Below are positions 31,047-42,190 of a DNA stretch of 64,000 bases, one piece after another. Position 1 is the stretch's first letter; each line of letters begins with the position of its first letter. The translations under genes and the position numbers were made by a program. Source of the stretch: Bremia lactucae. Its lineage: Eukaryota; Oomycota; Peronosporomycetes; Peronosporales; Peronosporaceae. A model generated the notes under the pieces. It searched no databases. It had not been told where the DNA came from and was given only the letters and a program-made list of their open reading frames with translations. The stretch spans positions 263,392-327,391 of the forward strand of contig NW_027152062.1 of the NCBI RefSeq assembly GCF_004359215.1, in the 5' to 3' direction.

Positions 31047-31515
31047 TATAACGGGGTGTTCTGTTACATTAATATTATTACCTATAAGAGGAATAATAAA
31101 AGAGACTCAATGGCATAAATTATAGAAGAACCGTACAACCATACAGGCTAATATTGTAGCGGCACTGCGACAGTTTTGGCCATTGTTTGATTTACGTCTT
31201 TAAATCAACCCCGCCAATCGCTGCTAGACGCGCGACTGGGAGTGAGCAATGAGTCGTAATGCATAGTCAGACAAATGAATAAAGTCAGTCAAGAAGCTTG
31301 CAATACACAGGAACTTAATCATAATAATACAGGTTTACTTTTTCCCTTGACTAAGTCTACCTTTGGGTTGAGCTATAGCTGTCAAGAACTCTAACCAACT
31401 TAAACCTTCCTCTCACGTCGTGAAGGTATAGTATCCGACGGCATCTTTACCATCACTGTCATCGGTGTAGGTTAGCTTGTACTAAGGCAGGACTACCAAA
31501 AGGGGCCCCATAACA
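31047..31515 (+). repeat. LTR1A, 3' LTR
   Basis: Preceded by the purine run AAGGGGTTGG (polypurine tract). It starts TATAACGGGGTGTTCTGTTACA, keeps the ATTACCTATAAGAGGAATAATA segment, and ends GGGGCCCCATAACA at 31515. Orientation agrees with the plus-strand pol remnants at 28.9-30.2 kb. Confidence 0.75.
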
Positions 31516-31534
31516 ATATTCCTTTATATGTTTA

Positions 31535-32139
31535 TGTAGCGGAGCTACCTCACGTATAGACTCAAAGAGTCTCTTAGTTCTATAGCACTAAAGAATTTAG
31601 CAGCTCAGGGAGTCGTACAAGCTATCAAAGCTTAAGGAATCCTAGTTCAAGGGATTCAGGGGTTCGTAGAACCAAGTGGCAACTAGTGCCCAAGAGGATA
31701 TACGTTAGAAAGGCTTCTATCTCTTACAGATCAATGCGCAAGCCTTAGGAAGGCACTTAACGCTTTAAGATCAAAAGGGTAACTGAACTTTATCTAATTA
31801 TTTCAATCTAAAAACCTTACCCTAGCTAATTAAAATAGATTTTATGCGCCAGATTTATACCTGGCGGCGACCACATTTGTTACCCATAATAAATGGGATT
31901 TTAGTAATTAACTATTTTAAAATAGGATAAAAGGGTATTTAACCCATAAAGGAAACGTATCACAACAACGGTTCTCCAACTTTCGTTGCCAGATTTATCT
32001 CTGGCGGCGATCACATTTGTTACCCATAATAAATAGGATTTTAGTAATTGACTTTTTCAAAATAGGATAAAAGGGTATTTTACCCATAAAGGAAACGTAC
32101 CACAACAACGGATCTCCAACTAATGTGTGCCCTATTACA
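31535..32139 (-). repeat. Family 3 3' LTR with internal duplication
   Basis: On the minus strand it starts TGTAATAGGGCACACATTAG and ends GGTAGCTCCGCTACA. It is 605 bp against 473 bp for its partner at 38345-38817; the difference is explained by the 140-bp tandem duplication inside. Confidence 0.85.
31848..32120. repeat. Tandem duplication, 140-bp unit
   Basis: Units 31848-31987 and 31988-about 32120 both start GCCAGATTTAT and both contain CACATTTGTTACCCATAATAA and CTCCAAC. I count about ten differences. The other family 3 LTRs have a single unit. Confidence 0.9.
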
Positions 32140-32250
32140 CCCTCCTCTATCAGACTGTTGACACCGAGTGACAATATTCGCTTCATCTCCTCTTTGAGGT
32201 TGGAACATAAAAAGCTAACCGTTTGATTAAGTTTTGCATTCTTTTGTTCC

Positions 32251-33537
32251 ATGACAACTAAGCTTGAGTCACAGACTCTTAGCACCTTCCTCGACGATGA
32301 GGGAATGGTGAACTAGGAAAGTCACGCTCCACCGGAGGATGAGGAAAAAGTGCGTCGTTCATACACGCCTTTTCACGATGATGACCGTCGGCGGGACCCG
32401 AATCCGTTCTCAAAACGTGGTGTCGCCGATATCTTAACTGCATTGCGCAGGACACAGGACCCTGAGTCGCGAATCCGGCTCGATGAAGAGCAAGAGCTGG
32501 CCAACCTCATAGAGGAACAAGCTCGTCGTCGAGCTGCAGAGATAGCGACAGCTAAAGCTCACAGTGAATACATATTCACTCCACTTAGTGTGGAAGAGCG
32601 TCTCAAAGAGATCACGGGTCACAGCTTGGCCATCTGGACCTCCGGTTCCACGGCGAGGACGCCGGAGGAGCTCGCTGCTCGCGACGCTCTTCATGAGCGA
32701 TACCTTACGCCAAAGGTAATGACGCGAAGTTAGTATCTGACGCGTTTGCGTGATCAGGCCTGTGGGGCTTCGGTGACCTCGATGAGGGACATTCCGTGGT
32801 TTTGTTTTCAAACGAATCAAAAAGCGAAAACGACGTTTCGTTTGAGAACTGGGTCCATCGGGCCCGCCGCCTCCGCAATATTTGGACATTAGAGAGTCTG
32901 CGGATGTGGCTGATTCTCGTTTGGAGTAGAAGCTTCGCTTCGGTTTCGCCAAGCATAGGCCAAAGGCCAGTTACGTCTGGCATTTATGCCTCAAAACGTG
33001 GATAGGTCAAGCCAATACTTCAGCGCTTCGGTTGACCGTGCAATTATGGACCGAAGCCGCACTGAGGCTATAGATCCATCTATTCCCACTTCTTGTGGTA
33101 TGAAGCATCGTTTGACGCAAGTTGACCCTGAGCTTGGCGCTCAAAAACGTCAACGGCGTACGAGCAATCATGCCGAAGAGGTACTTCAAACACTCAAGAT
33201 TTTCCGGAAGAGGGGCACCCCAGCCACTTCACTAGAACTGGTATTGGCCGTTACGACGGTGTCGCTTTTAAGTTTCTCCATGTTAAAGTGAAAGTTCCGA
33301 GATTTCGACCCCCTCCCGTGCATCAAGCAGCGCGGGAGGGGACCGAATGCTCGGCGGAAACATTTGATGCTCTAAAGCACGAGGCAACTTCTTCGCGCAT
33401 TAGCAAAACAAACAGGGCAAACTACTGTAAGGGCCTTGCTCGGGTTAAGGGCTCTTTTGAGGCGGTTTAAAATCGTCTTTCGATGCTGGAACGCCAGCAA
33501 CCTCGTTTAGAGGGACAGCTGGACATCCTGGTGAGGA
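32251..33537 (+). pseudogene. aORF3, antisense gene of the full family 3 element
   Basis: ATG 32251 lies 111 bp from the 3' LTR. M-T-T-K-L-E-S-Q-T-L-S-T-F-L-D-D matches the start of the copy at 7305. One in-frame TAG follows near 32311. Then 127 codons are open from 32350: R-R-D-P-N-P-F-S-K-R-G, a helix L-D-E-E-Q-E-L-A-N-L-I-E-E-Q-A-R-R-R, and F-T-P-L-S-V-E-E-R-L-K-E-I. Later blocks (P-E-E-G-H-P-S-H-F-T-R, then a charged helical end with L-K-H-E and M-L-E-R-Q-Q-P-R-L-E) continue after frame shifts and overlap the pol end antisense. No known domain recognised. Confidence 0.6.
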
Positions 33538-36470
33538 GCTGCATCCTGGTGAGGATGCAGCAATCTGCGGCACGACGACCTTTCTCGGTGCAAGCGCCTT
33601 TAAGTCCACGTGGGAAGGTCTCGATGTGGCTTAAGCAAGCCGACGTAGAACGCTGGGTATGTATGCAGCTTGCTAGGATGGTTTAGCGTGTAAGCTAGGC
33701 CCTCTTGGCCCCGACCGTATATGGTCCAATAAAGCGCGGGTGCAATTTTGTCTTGAATACCGCGGAAACCAAGTTAGTAGATAGATTTTTAGCGTTAAAC
33801 AAAACTTGGTCTCCGACCGCATTAGAATTAATTCAGCTTCTGCTTTTGGAATCTGCTTGTTCATTTTGTTTGTCTTGGCTATCAGCCATCGTGTCACGTA
33901 CATGTGTTAAGACACTTAATCGCGTCGCGAGAAACTCGCTTAATTGTTTCCGAATGGTGACAAAGCCGATATCAGCAAGCCTATCGGCTAATTCTTCCCC
34001 AACCAAGCCCTGAACCACGCAGCGGTCGCGTTAACGGAATGCGTGGGTGGGTGAGACCGTTGACATAGAACGGTTTGTAACCTGTAGAGGCATGGGCAGT
34101 GTTATTTAACAGAAAATCCACCACTGGGAGCATTGAGCTCTAGCGCCTTGGTGTCTGAGCACACGCACTGCGTAAAACGTCTTCAATGACGCGAATGACA
34201 CGTTCACTTTGACCATCGGTCTGCGGAGGGTCCGCGTGGACATGCCCAATTTGGTGCCAAGCACTCGGAAAATCGGTTTCCAGAATTTACCCGTGAGACG
34301 GGGGCTGGATCAGAGATAATTGCGACTGGCAAACCGTGTTGTCAAAACACGCGATCGATGAACGGCCTTGCTGTACCGATACCATCATAGTATCCGGCAC
34401 AGCCGCTAAGTGATCCGTTTTGCTCAATCGGTCCACAAAGACCACTATGCCGGTGTTATCGGCCAAAACTTTCAGTGCCGAAAACAAAATCCATTTTAAT
34501 GGACTCCCAACACCCTGTGGGTACGGGCAGACTTGGTAGTACTGCAGCAGCATGCGCCGAGGGTTTATCCCGTTGTCAAGTGTCGCATGAGCAAACGTAT
34601 GCTGACCCATTTGTAGAGTTTGGACCACCAGTAAATCTGGTTTACAGAGCCGTAGGTCTTTTCTCTAGCGAGATGACCACCAAGGACAGTATCGTGTGCC
34701 TCATAGAGGATCCGGTACTTCAAATCCTCATCATGAGGAACAACGACACGCGGAGGGTCCGCGTGTGCAATAAAGCAACAGGTTGTTATCGCTAAAAAAA
34801 TCGATGTAACCTTGCACGCAAACGTACCGACAAATTCGAGCCTGATTCAGTGCTCTTTAGAGCTCGTAGCAGAGCTACACACTGTTTATCCTGGGTGTAA
34901 GCCAACGGATTGATTCAGTAGTAGGCGACATTATAGTCATTAAATGAGAGAGGTTATCATCCGGCCAGCGTGATAACGCATCAGCCAAAGCATTCTGCTT
35001 GCCAGGCTTATACTTCACCTCGAAGTTATATTCGGCGTAAAAGGGTAGCCATCAAGCTATTCTCTGTGAGAGATGGGGCGCCTTAGTTGCAGTGCGTAAT
35101 GACGCGTGATCTGTATATACCACAAACGGCTTAGAGCCTGCAGATGAACTCTGGTTTTGACACGGGCATACTTCATTGCAACTAACTATTTGTCATGAAA
35201 TGGGTAGTTCTTTTCCGCAGCTTTAAGCTGTCAAGACTCGAACGCAATTGCACGTTCACGCCCACCATCGTCTGTTTGTAACAGAGCACTGCCAACGCAA
35301 CATCCGATGCGTCACAGACGATACTGAAAGGCCAATTTTGGTTTTGGCAGTGCCAGAATCGGGGAATCGATGAGACTATCCTCAATTGCTTGAAAAGCAT
35401 TCTGTTCGGTTCTAGTCCAGTACCAATTTGTATCCTTTTCAAGGAGATTAGATAATGGCCTAGCCATATCAGCGTAATTTTCGCTATATTTGTATAAATA
35501 GTTGGCGAGACCCAACCACTTACGCATTTTGTTTTGGTTTTTAGGAACCGACCAATCCACTATGGCTTTTACCTGAGCGGGATCTACTCGAAGGCGTCGC
35601 TTCCCAATGAAGCACCCTAAGAAGGGAATTTCTTCTGCGCCAAAAATGCATTGAAATGCATTAGCGTAGAATTTATTCGTGCGCATACACTCGAGCACTG
35701 CTCGCAAATGGTCGATATGGTTTTTCACATTCGACCGACCGTGTTCCGCACGACTATGGACAAAAATGTCATCAAAATAAGTGTGTGCATAATTCCTCGA
35801 GTAGTGCGGAACAGTTGCGTCACTAGACGATTAAATGTTGCCGGGGCGTTGGAAAGCCCTTGTGGAATAACCAACCACTCCCTTAGCAGCCCGCTTGGTT
35901 GCTAACCGCTGTAAGCGGTATATCGCGAGCTCGCATGAGCAGTTGGTAATAACCATCGACTAAGTCAAGTGCACTGCACATTTTACATTTCACCATATTG
36001 TTCTAAAGAACATCCTTTCTAGGAGTGGGGGTTTGTGCTGGTATAGTGGCAGCATTAAGCTTTTTATAAGCATGTAAAAAGCGCCATTTACCATTTAGCT
36101 TTTTGGCACAAAATGTCGGTGTCGAATGAGAAGAATTGCTCTCTCGTACAATTCCAGTCTCATGCTAAGCACATAAGAAATCGTCAATGATGTCGCACTG
36201 TTCCCTTGGTAAAGGCCATTGTCTTGTGACACAGTATTTGGTTCCCGGACCAAGTCAATTTCATGACGGACACAATGTCTATCCGGAGGTAAAACAGATG
36301 GTGGATTTTACATACCACATCTTGGAATTCCTTAATCAAGGGTCAAAGGGATCCGTAGGATCTTTAAGGATCGATGACCCATTTCGCGCATTAAGTGCAG
36401 CTTTTGTGTCATCCAGGACAGCTTCGTCTAGAAGTGACGATGAGTTAACTCAATTTTTGGTCGAATGACC
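33150..36470 (-). pseudogene. Family 3 RT, RNase H, integrase and chromodomain
   Basis: From the right: the RT start with Y-C-V-T-R-Q-W-P-L-P (about 36240), the catalytic T-Y-F-D-D-I-F-V-H-S-R (about 35785-35755), and the thumb with D-P-A-Q-V-K-A-I-V-D-W. RNase H (35440-34900) follows. The integrase zinc finger and core (34790-34050) come next, with F-A-H-A-T-L type remnants, then the C-terminal domain (33903-33640) and a chromodomain relic (about 33275-33150, V-K-W-L-G-C-P-S-S). The 35312-35728 part is an intact 138-codon frame; the rest is broken. Confidence 0.8.
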
Positions 36471-38300
36471 ACCATTTCAGATAAGTCGCCAGCGTTTAAG
36501 GCTCGGCCGCACTCATCAATTTACATTTCGTCTATTTCTAAAAGAGCATGTAATGAAGGGATTACCGCGAGGCTAACTTCTCCTTCGATTTTACCGGTTA
36601 CACCACTTACAAGCTTATGCAATTGCTCGCCCGTATCACTTAGTGAGGGTAAAGACGCTTCGCGTCTCCCCTGTCTCTGAGTAGAGACAATTCGCCTCTT
36701 AGAGGCCGGGACATTCACGTCCCCAAATATTTCAGCCTGTATTGGTTCTATACCAGAGCTGGTGTCTGAACCGACATCCGACAAGAAGTTAGATAACTCA
36801 ACTTCCTTGTTCAGTGACCATTTACGTGTTACTTCACATGCATTAGAAGAGTTCGACCCGAATGCCCTGGTCAACCGCCAATAGTGTCACTACTGACACT
36901 CAGTATGGTGCCACCTCGGCCGACCACACTCGGTGGACTTAGAAGTGCCACGCCACGTATCTCAGGGATGTTACACCCTTGATGACTCAGCCATAGGCGT
37001 ACAATGCTTTCAGCATTCAGTGAATCGTTATTACAATGAGTGTCACTCGACGGAGTACGTGCCGTTCCACCCCCTTTTCATAATTCGGGCTCAGAATTAG
37101 TGTTTTCAACATTGGCGTTTATTAACACATATATCCCTATGTCTAAAGCACTGACAGATTCAGTCAGTGATCCGCGCCAATACCGCTTTTCTTGCCTAGC
37201 AAAGGTGGCTTCATGACTCTCCAAAACTTTGCTAGAAACATTACGCGTGGCGCCTAAGGTCTTACACCTCCAGTCGATACATGGCTCATGGTGTTCTTAC
37301 CAGGCCATACCAAGGATGAGATCATATCTTGAATCAAAATCAAGGACGAGACAGCTTTCCATACTGTCAAAGTTCAGAAACTTTATGCCTAAGAACTTTC
37401 GGAACAGTGACACGAGTCCTAGTCGCTAAGCGAACAGTGATTGTATCACTTTCATGCGCTTTAACCGCCTCAACGTATTGTTGATTTTCCTCAACGAAAG
37501 ACGTCGAACACAATTACAAGACGCCCCTGAGTCAATCAAATTGACCATGGCTTATCAAAGCCCTGCAAAGGCGCTTGAGCGACTAAAAAGCCAGGCTTGT
37601 ACTCATGCCCCGTGCCATTACGCACCGAGCTAATTGGGGCTAGGTCTTGTTTACCCTCACCTCCAAGATGCTCGACAGAGCTTAGGCGTTCCCCAGTAGG
37701 GCGCTCCACACCTTCTGGGTAACGACGATTTCCCGCGCCGTACCAGATTTCTGGTATAGGTAGGAATTGGTGCTCTTTCGAGCTTTACGCGTATTGCGTA
37801 GGGGGCACGCCGGACGTAAATGTTTCGTGCTTCCGCACATATAACATCAACGAATGTTTTTATGCTGTTCCACAGCTTGAAGTGCCTCTTTCCTTCCTCG
37901 ACGAGGCTTAATACAAGGGTTCCGGTCTATTAGACGGTACCCATGTGCTCGAAGAGCTTGTACGGTAAACAGGCGTGCTAACACGAGCAGACTTAAAGTC
38001 AAACTCAGCGCGTAGCGCTATGGCTACTGCCTCTTCAAAAGTAGCAGGATGGGATCGTAATAATTCCGTTCGGGCAACGCACTCATTGTGACCACCCATA
38101 TTTTCTTACGCCAATTGCTTCTTGCACCGGATCTCGATACATAGATGCGCATGAAGGCTTCAAGCCTTGCACGCACAACCTCTGGTCCCTGGGACATAAT
38201 GAACTCTATATGTTCAAACCCAAACAAAGTTTTGAGCTTGTCATACGCTGCGCGTTGCGCTTCTATTTTTTTGGAAACTCGTCAATTTCAGTATGGCTTA
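36471..38300 (-). pseudogene. Family 3 gag, protease and linker
   Basis: Gag pieces: K-L-K-T-L-F-G-F-E-H-I-E-F (about 38240), then V-A-R-T-E-L-L-R-S-H-P-A-T-F-E-E-A-V (38075-38020), with the capsid centre apparently deleted between them. The zinc knuckle C-Y-M-C-G-S-T-K-H-L-R-P-A-C is at about 37842-37803. The protease has L-I-D-S-G-A-S-C-N at about 37545 and D-L-I-L-G-M-A-W at about 37315. An acidic linker (36874-36520, 117 codons open) leads to the RT. The protease active site, D-S-G, differs from family 1. Confidence 0.75.
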
Positions 38301-38344
38301 GTCTTGTTAAGACTCAGGCTTAGATTGACTACGATACTACCAGG

Positions 38345-38817
38345 TGTAGCGGAGCTACCTCGCTTCTTAAGTCAGAGGAAGACTTAAAGACTCATGGAGT
38401 CTCTGAGTTCTATAGAATTAGTGGGTTTAACAACTTAGGGAGTCGTACAAGCTATTAAAGGTTAAGGAATCCTAGTTCAAGGAATTCAGGGGCTCGTAGA
38501 ACCAAGTGGCAACTAGTGCCCGAGAGTATGTTCCTTAAAAAGGCTTCTTTCTCTCAAAGATCAATGCAGAAGCCTTAGGAAGGCACTAGACGCTTTAAGA
38601 TCAAAAGAAACACTGAACTTTATATACTTATTTAATGTTGAACCTTACCCAAGCTAATTATCGGTTGCCAGATATATATCTGGCGGCGACCACATTTGTT
38701 GCCCATAGTAAGTGGTATTTTACAAATTAAGTATTTTAAATAGGATAAAAGGGTATTTTACTTATAAAGCAAATGTATCACAACAGCGGTTATCAAACCA
38801 ATGTGTGCCCCATTACA
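38345..38817 (-). repeat. Family 3 5' LTR and primer binding site
   Basis: On the minus strand it begins TGTAATGGGGCACACATTGG and ends GAGGTAGCTCCGCTACA at 38345. The next bases, CCTGGTAGTATCGTAG (38344-38329), are the primer binding site. The same PBS start (TGGTAG) occurs in families 1 and 2. Confidence 0.85.
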
Positions 38818-39012
38818 GCTTACGCCGGGCGAAGGATATCTCAACGCATGCTCCAGTTTTGTGTATTTTTTTCGTACTACTTGCTTAGTCTGGTTAATAG
38901 GTTAATCAACCTTTATCGTTATGACGTTGTGTGAAATATGGGCGCATGAATTCTTTCACGATGCTTATCTCGTTTCCTGGAATAGGAAACTCAAGTGGTC
39001 TTGTGCTGGAAA

Positions 39013-39395
39013 TGTAACGGGGCCCTGTCGACTTGTACTGCTTCAGTACAAGTCCACTTCGCACTGCTTCAGTGCAAGTGGTGCCACACGTCACCTTCAC
39101 GTACACTAGTACGTGCAGAGGAAGACTCTCTTTAAAACTCTGGCTTTAAAGAGGGTTAAAAGCAAACTGTATTTATATAATTAAGTTTTTCTGTTCTATC
39201 TATTTTCTACTAACTTAATTATATACTAAATACAAACATGTAATAAAATCTAATCTGTCTCTCTCTTTGCGCGCGTCCAGTGCTGACTGGACCGCGAAGC
39301 AAGTAGATATAATGGCATATACCCACTAGCGAATAAGCTTTCCGAATGTTACTACGTAAAGTTATATTCTCTACATTATAGATAATATATTAATA
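39013..39395 (-). repeat. LTR1B, start truncated
   Basis: On the minus strand it ends GACAGGGCCCCGTTACA at 39013 and contains hairpin-like TTGTACTGAAGCAGTACAA near 39035-39060. About 45 bp of its start are missing next to the polypurine run (rc of CCTCCCTTAAC, 39396-39406). It matches 47266-47655 in the opposite orientation. Confidence 0.75.
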
Positions 39396-39506
39396 CCTCC
39401 CTTAACAACAATCTCTCTGACTGTCATTGAATAGAGTGGTCACAACAAGACCACTTCAGTGGAAACGATGTTGACTGATGAGAACCATCATTTTCAATTC
39501 AATCGC

Positions 39507-39755
39507 ATGGTTAACGTGTCCATGCGGTCAGCGAATAGTGCGGAACCTTCGGCTCCAGTATATGCAGCCGAGGGCAACGCATTATTGTCTCTTGCGGTAG
39601 ACAATTTGTCTGCCGTACTATCATCTTCTCCAGCAGTACTAAATGTTGCGTGTTTTCATGGTGAGTCACCACGTATAAGCGACCCCTCCATGGAGGTCGA
39701 CTATGAATACGAGTCGGACGAGATGGCCGACTCGGAGAGAGTACTAGGTCATTAA
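39507..39755 (+). pseudogene. aORF1 N-terminal part (family 1B), cut short
   Basis: ATG 39507 gives M-V-N-V-S-M-R-S-A-N-S-A-E-P-S-A, matching the copy at 47149 (M-A-N-E-S-M-R-S-A-N-S-A-A-P-S-A). It stays alignable to D-E-M-A-D-S-E-R at about 39740 and is then joined directly to antisense integrase sequence. About 2 kb present in the other arm is missing here. The serine/alanine-rich, acidic N-terminus looks disordered. Confidence 0.6.
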
Positions 39756-41302
39756 TTTCAACTGAAAGAACATTTTCTCTTCCATGTTTGTCTGCGTTCC
39801 GTTTCTGCCGGTCCACTCGTTAGCAATGGAATCCTGTACAAAACGGACTACTGATTCTCGAGCCAGCAGAAATTCCTCTGCTGACTCATTTATTTTGTCT
39901 TTTTCAGTGAGCTTTGTGCGCACTGCCATGAGGTCATTCCCTATTTTAGCGAAGCGTTCCCCGCTACTACTATTTAGTTTTTGGGGAACAATAGTGTCAT
40001 CACTATTGCTGAGTTTCTGTCTTTCGATGTCGATGCTTCGAGATCGACATCATTGGCGTCATCGGTAATTTCGACGCGTGATGAGCATTTCCAAAGCTAG
40101 TTTTGCTTGTGCGAGCCCACCGCCCCTTAAACTAGAGGATCCCACAAATTGTGGTGGACATGCGTGGATGGCGTAAGCCATTCACGAAGAACGGTGTAGT
40201 GTTGTAGACGCATGCACGGAATTGTTGATGGCGAATTTGACCATCGGTAAAAACTCGCTCCAATTCTGATACGATTGGACGTAACCTCAAAGTATCTCGT
40301 CGAGGACGCAATTAATGCGTTCCGACTGACCATCTGTCTCCGGATGATCAGAAGTTGACATAGTCAGCCGTATTCCGAGAGATTGGAACACGGATTGCCA
40401 AAACTCCGCCGTGAGCGTGGATCTCTATCGGAGACCAGATCACGGGATAAAACGTGGAGTCTGAATACCGTGTCGATAAAGACTGGGGCACAGCCCGGAG
40501 CCGTGATTGAAGCAAGATGGTACCATCTGGATGAAACGGTCTACAAAAACAAGATTTCACTTTTTTGTGATCGTCTTCGGATTTCCCGAAGACGAAGTCC
40601 ATAGATTCGGACTGCCAACATTCTGCCGGAAGTGGTAGAGGCTGGAGAAGTGCACGGGATGAAGGGCTAGGTTTTATCCGTTGACACACCTCGCAAGCAC
40701 GAATGTTCTTAGGCACGAACTAATACTGGCGGGGCCAGTAAAAGTCGCGACTTACTTTGAGATAGTTTTCCTACGCCAGCCTGTCGGTGCATCGTAACAC
40801 TCATACATAATGCGCAAGCGCAAATCACTGTGAGTTGGAACGACGACACGTAGAGTGTCGCCGGCAACGGCTGTGTAGTACACTAAGCCATTGCGTGTTG
40901 TGTATCGATCGGAAGACGATCGATATAAAGCCGTTAAATCTTTAAAAGATTCATTGGATGGATTCATTAGATGATCCTTTAAATGCAGAAGGTCTTTATC
41001 TTCTGTGTATGCTTTCTTTATGTCATCAAACAAAATTGACGACGGAACACTTGTAATGAGTGTTGCAACAGTGGGATTATTTGCACTGTTGGAGCGCGCA
41101 GCCGGCTCGAAATCGGGCCGGCGTGATAACGCATCAGCGACGACATTAAGTCGTCCTGCTTTATAATCAACGGAGAAATAATACTCCGTGAAGAAGGATA
41201 GCCACCTCGTCATTCTTCGCGAGAGGTGTGGGCTGTTTACGGCCGTAATGACGCATGGTCCGTATATACGATGAATGGTCTATCTCCGAGGAGATAGATC
41301 GG
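39745..41302. repeat. Left arm of 1.56-kb inverted repeat
   Basis: Reverse complement of 43369-44926 (positions sum to 84671) with few differences. Examples are a one-base gap in the GGTACC(C)ATC stretch near 40520 and several changes near 39970. It is part of the large palindrome centred near 42.2 kb. Confidence 0.9.
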
Positions 41303-42190
41303 AAAGCTTCGTGGGGAGGTTGACATTCTCACATGGTCTGCTGCTAAGCGATCGTCAAAGAAGTTGTCGATCGCTAATACTTGTTCACGAGGCAGTGGTC
41401 CATGCTTCATACACAAAATTCGACCCTGGTATCAGGTCGATTTCATGACGAGTGCCTTTATCTGTAGGCAACTCGCAGTACCGAATCAGGAAACGCATTC
41501 TCGAATTCGATCAAATCCTTATAAAAAAAGATTTGTCTTCAACGACTTCCAGAATTAAGACGTAAAAATTTCAACCCGAGTTTTCTCATCGAAGACACTT
41601 GCGTCCATCGATAAGCTAGTCAGAACCCAATCGTTCTCAGGAAATATTATTGCCGACCGTATATTAGCCACGTACTTGTCCTCGTAAGCAGTACGCAATT
41701 CTGCTCGACTTTGCCGCAGATCACTCAAGAACCGTTTCGGATTTAGCGTTGGAAATTGAGTTATCTCCGAAGTTAATTTCAGAGGCGCTATCAGATCAAG
41801 TGTACAGGCGCCTACACTTGGCCTCAGTTTCTTCGTTGGAACTGATATCCAAAGGTTCCCGAAGTCTTATTCCATCAGGTTACTGGAAACTTGTTCCCAA
41901 ACGTATACCGGCACTTATTCTCTATTATTTGGAGAGGATCCTTCTCAACTGCTTGAGCTGTGACTACACATCCACTGCGCGATCTTCTACGATCGACTCT
42001 CCAGTACAGAGATGAATCGCGTAGTACAATTTCACTACACGTTAAAAGATTTACAGCACGATGATGATTTCGAAGAATCAGCTGGCAGCATCGATCGGTA
42101 AAGATGCCTGGCACTTGTTCATCAGATGGCCATCCCTCGGCAGCCTGTGGATATATCCCAGGATGAAACCGAGACATTGAATGTCGTGTT
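39784..42190 (-). pseudogene. Family 1B pol: linker, RT start, RNase H end, integrase
   Basis: From the right: the protease-RT linker (42180-41570), the RT N-terminal part (R-L-A-A-D-H-V-R, about 41500-41310) fused to the RNase H end at about 41302 (most RT deleted), then the RNase H tail and spacer open for 153 codons (41213-40752: Y-Y-F-S-V-D-Y-K-A-G-R-L-N-V-V-A-D-A-L). The integrase zinc finger/core follows (C-E-V-C-Q-R-I-K, M-D-F-V-F-G) to 39784. The part 39745-41302 is the mirror image of 43369-44926. Confidence 0.8.

Larger units (their letters stand above)
31535..38817 (-). mobile_element. Nearly complete family 3 Ty3/gypsy retrotransposon
   Basis: In minus order: 5' LTR (38817-38345), primer binding site, gag, protease, RT, RNase H, integrase, chromodomain, antisense aORF3, polypurine tract (AGAGGAGGG, rc of 32140-32150) and 3' LTR (32139-31535). 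Flanking pentamers GTTTA (31530-31534) and GCTTA (38818-38822) agree at four of five bases and may be the target-site duplication. All coding parts carry stops or frameshifts. At 7.3 kb it is somewhat short, since part of gag is deleted. Confidence 0.85.

Noticed and set aside
32434..32952. 172-codon minus-strand ORF
   Set aside because: Antisense to aORF3, whose frame is supported by a second copy; the minus frame has no independent support.
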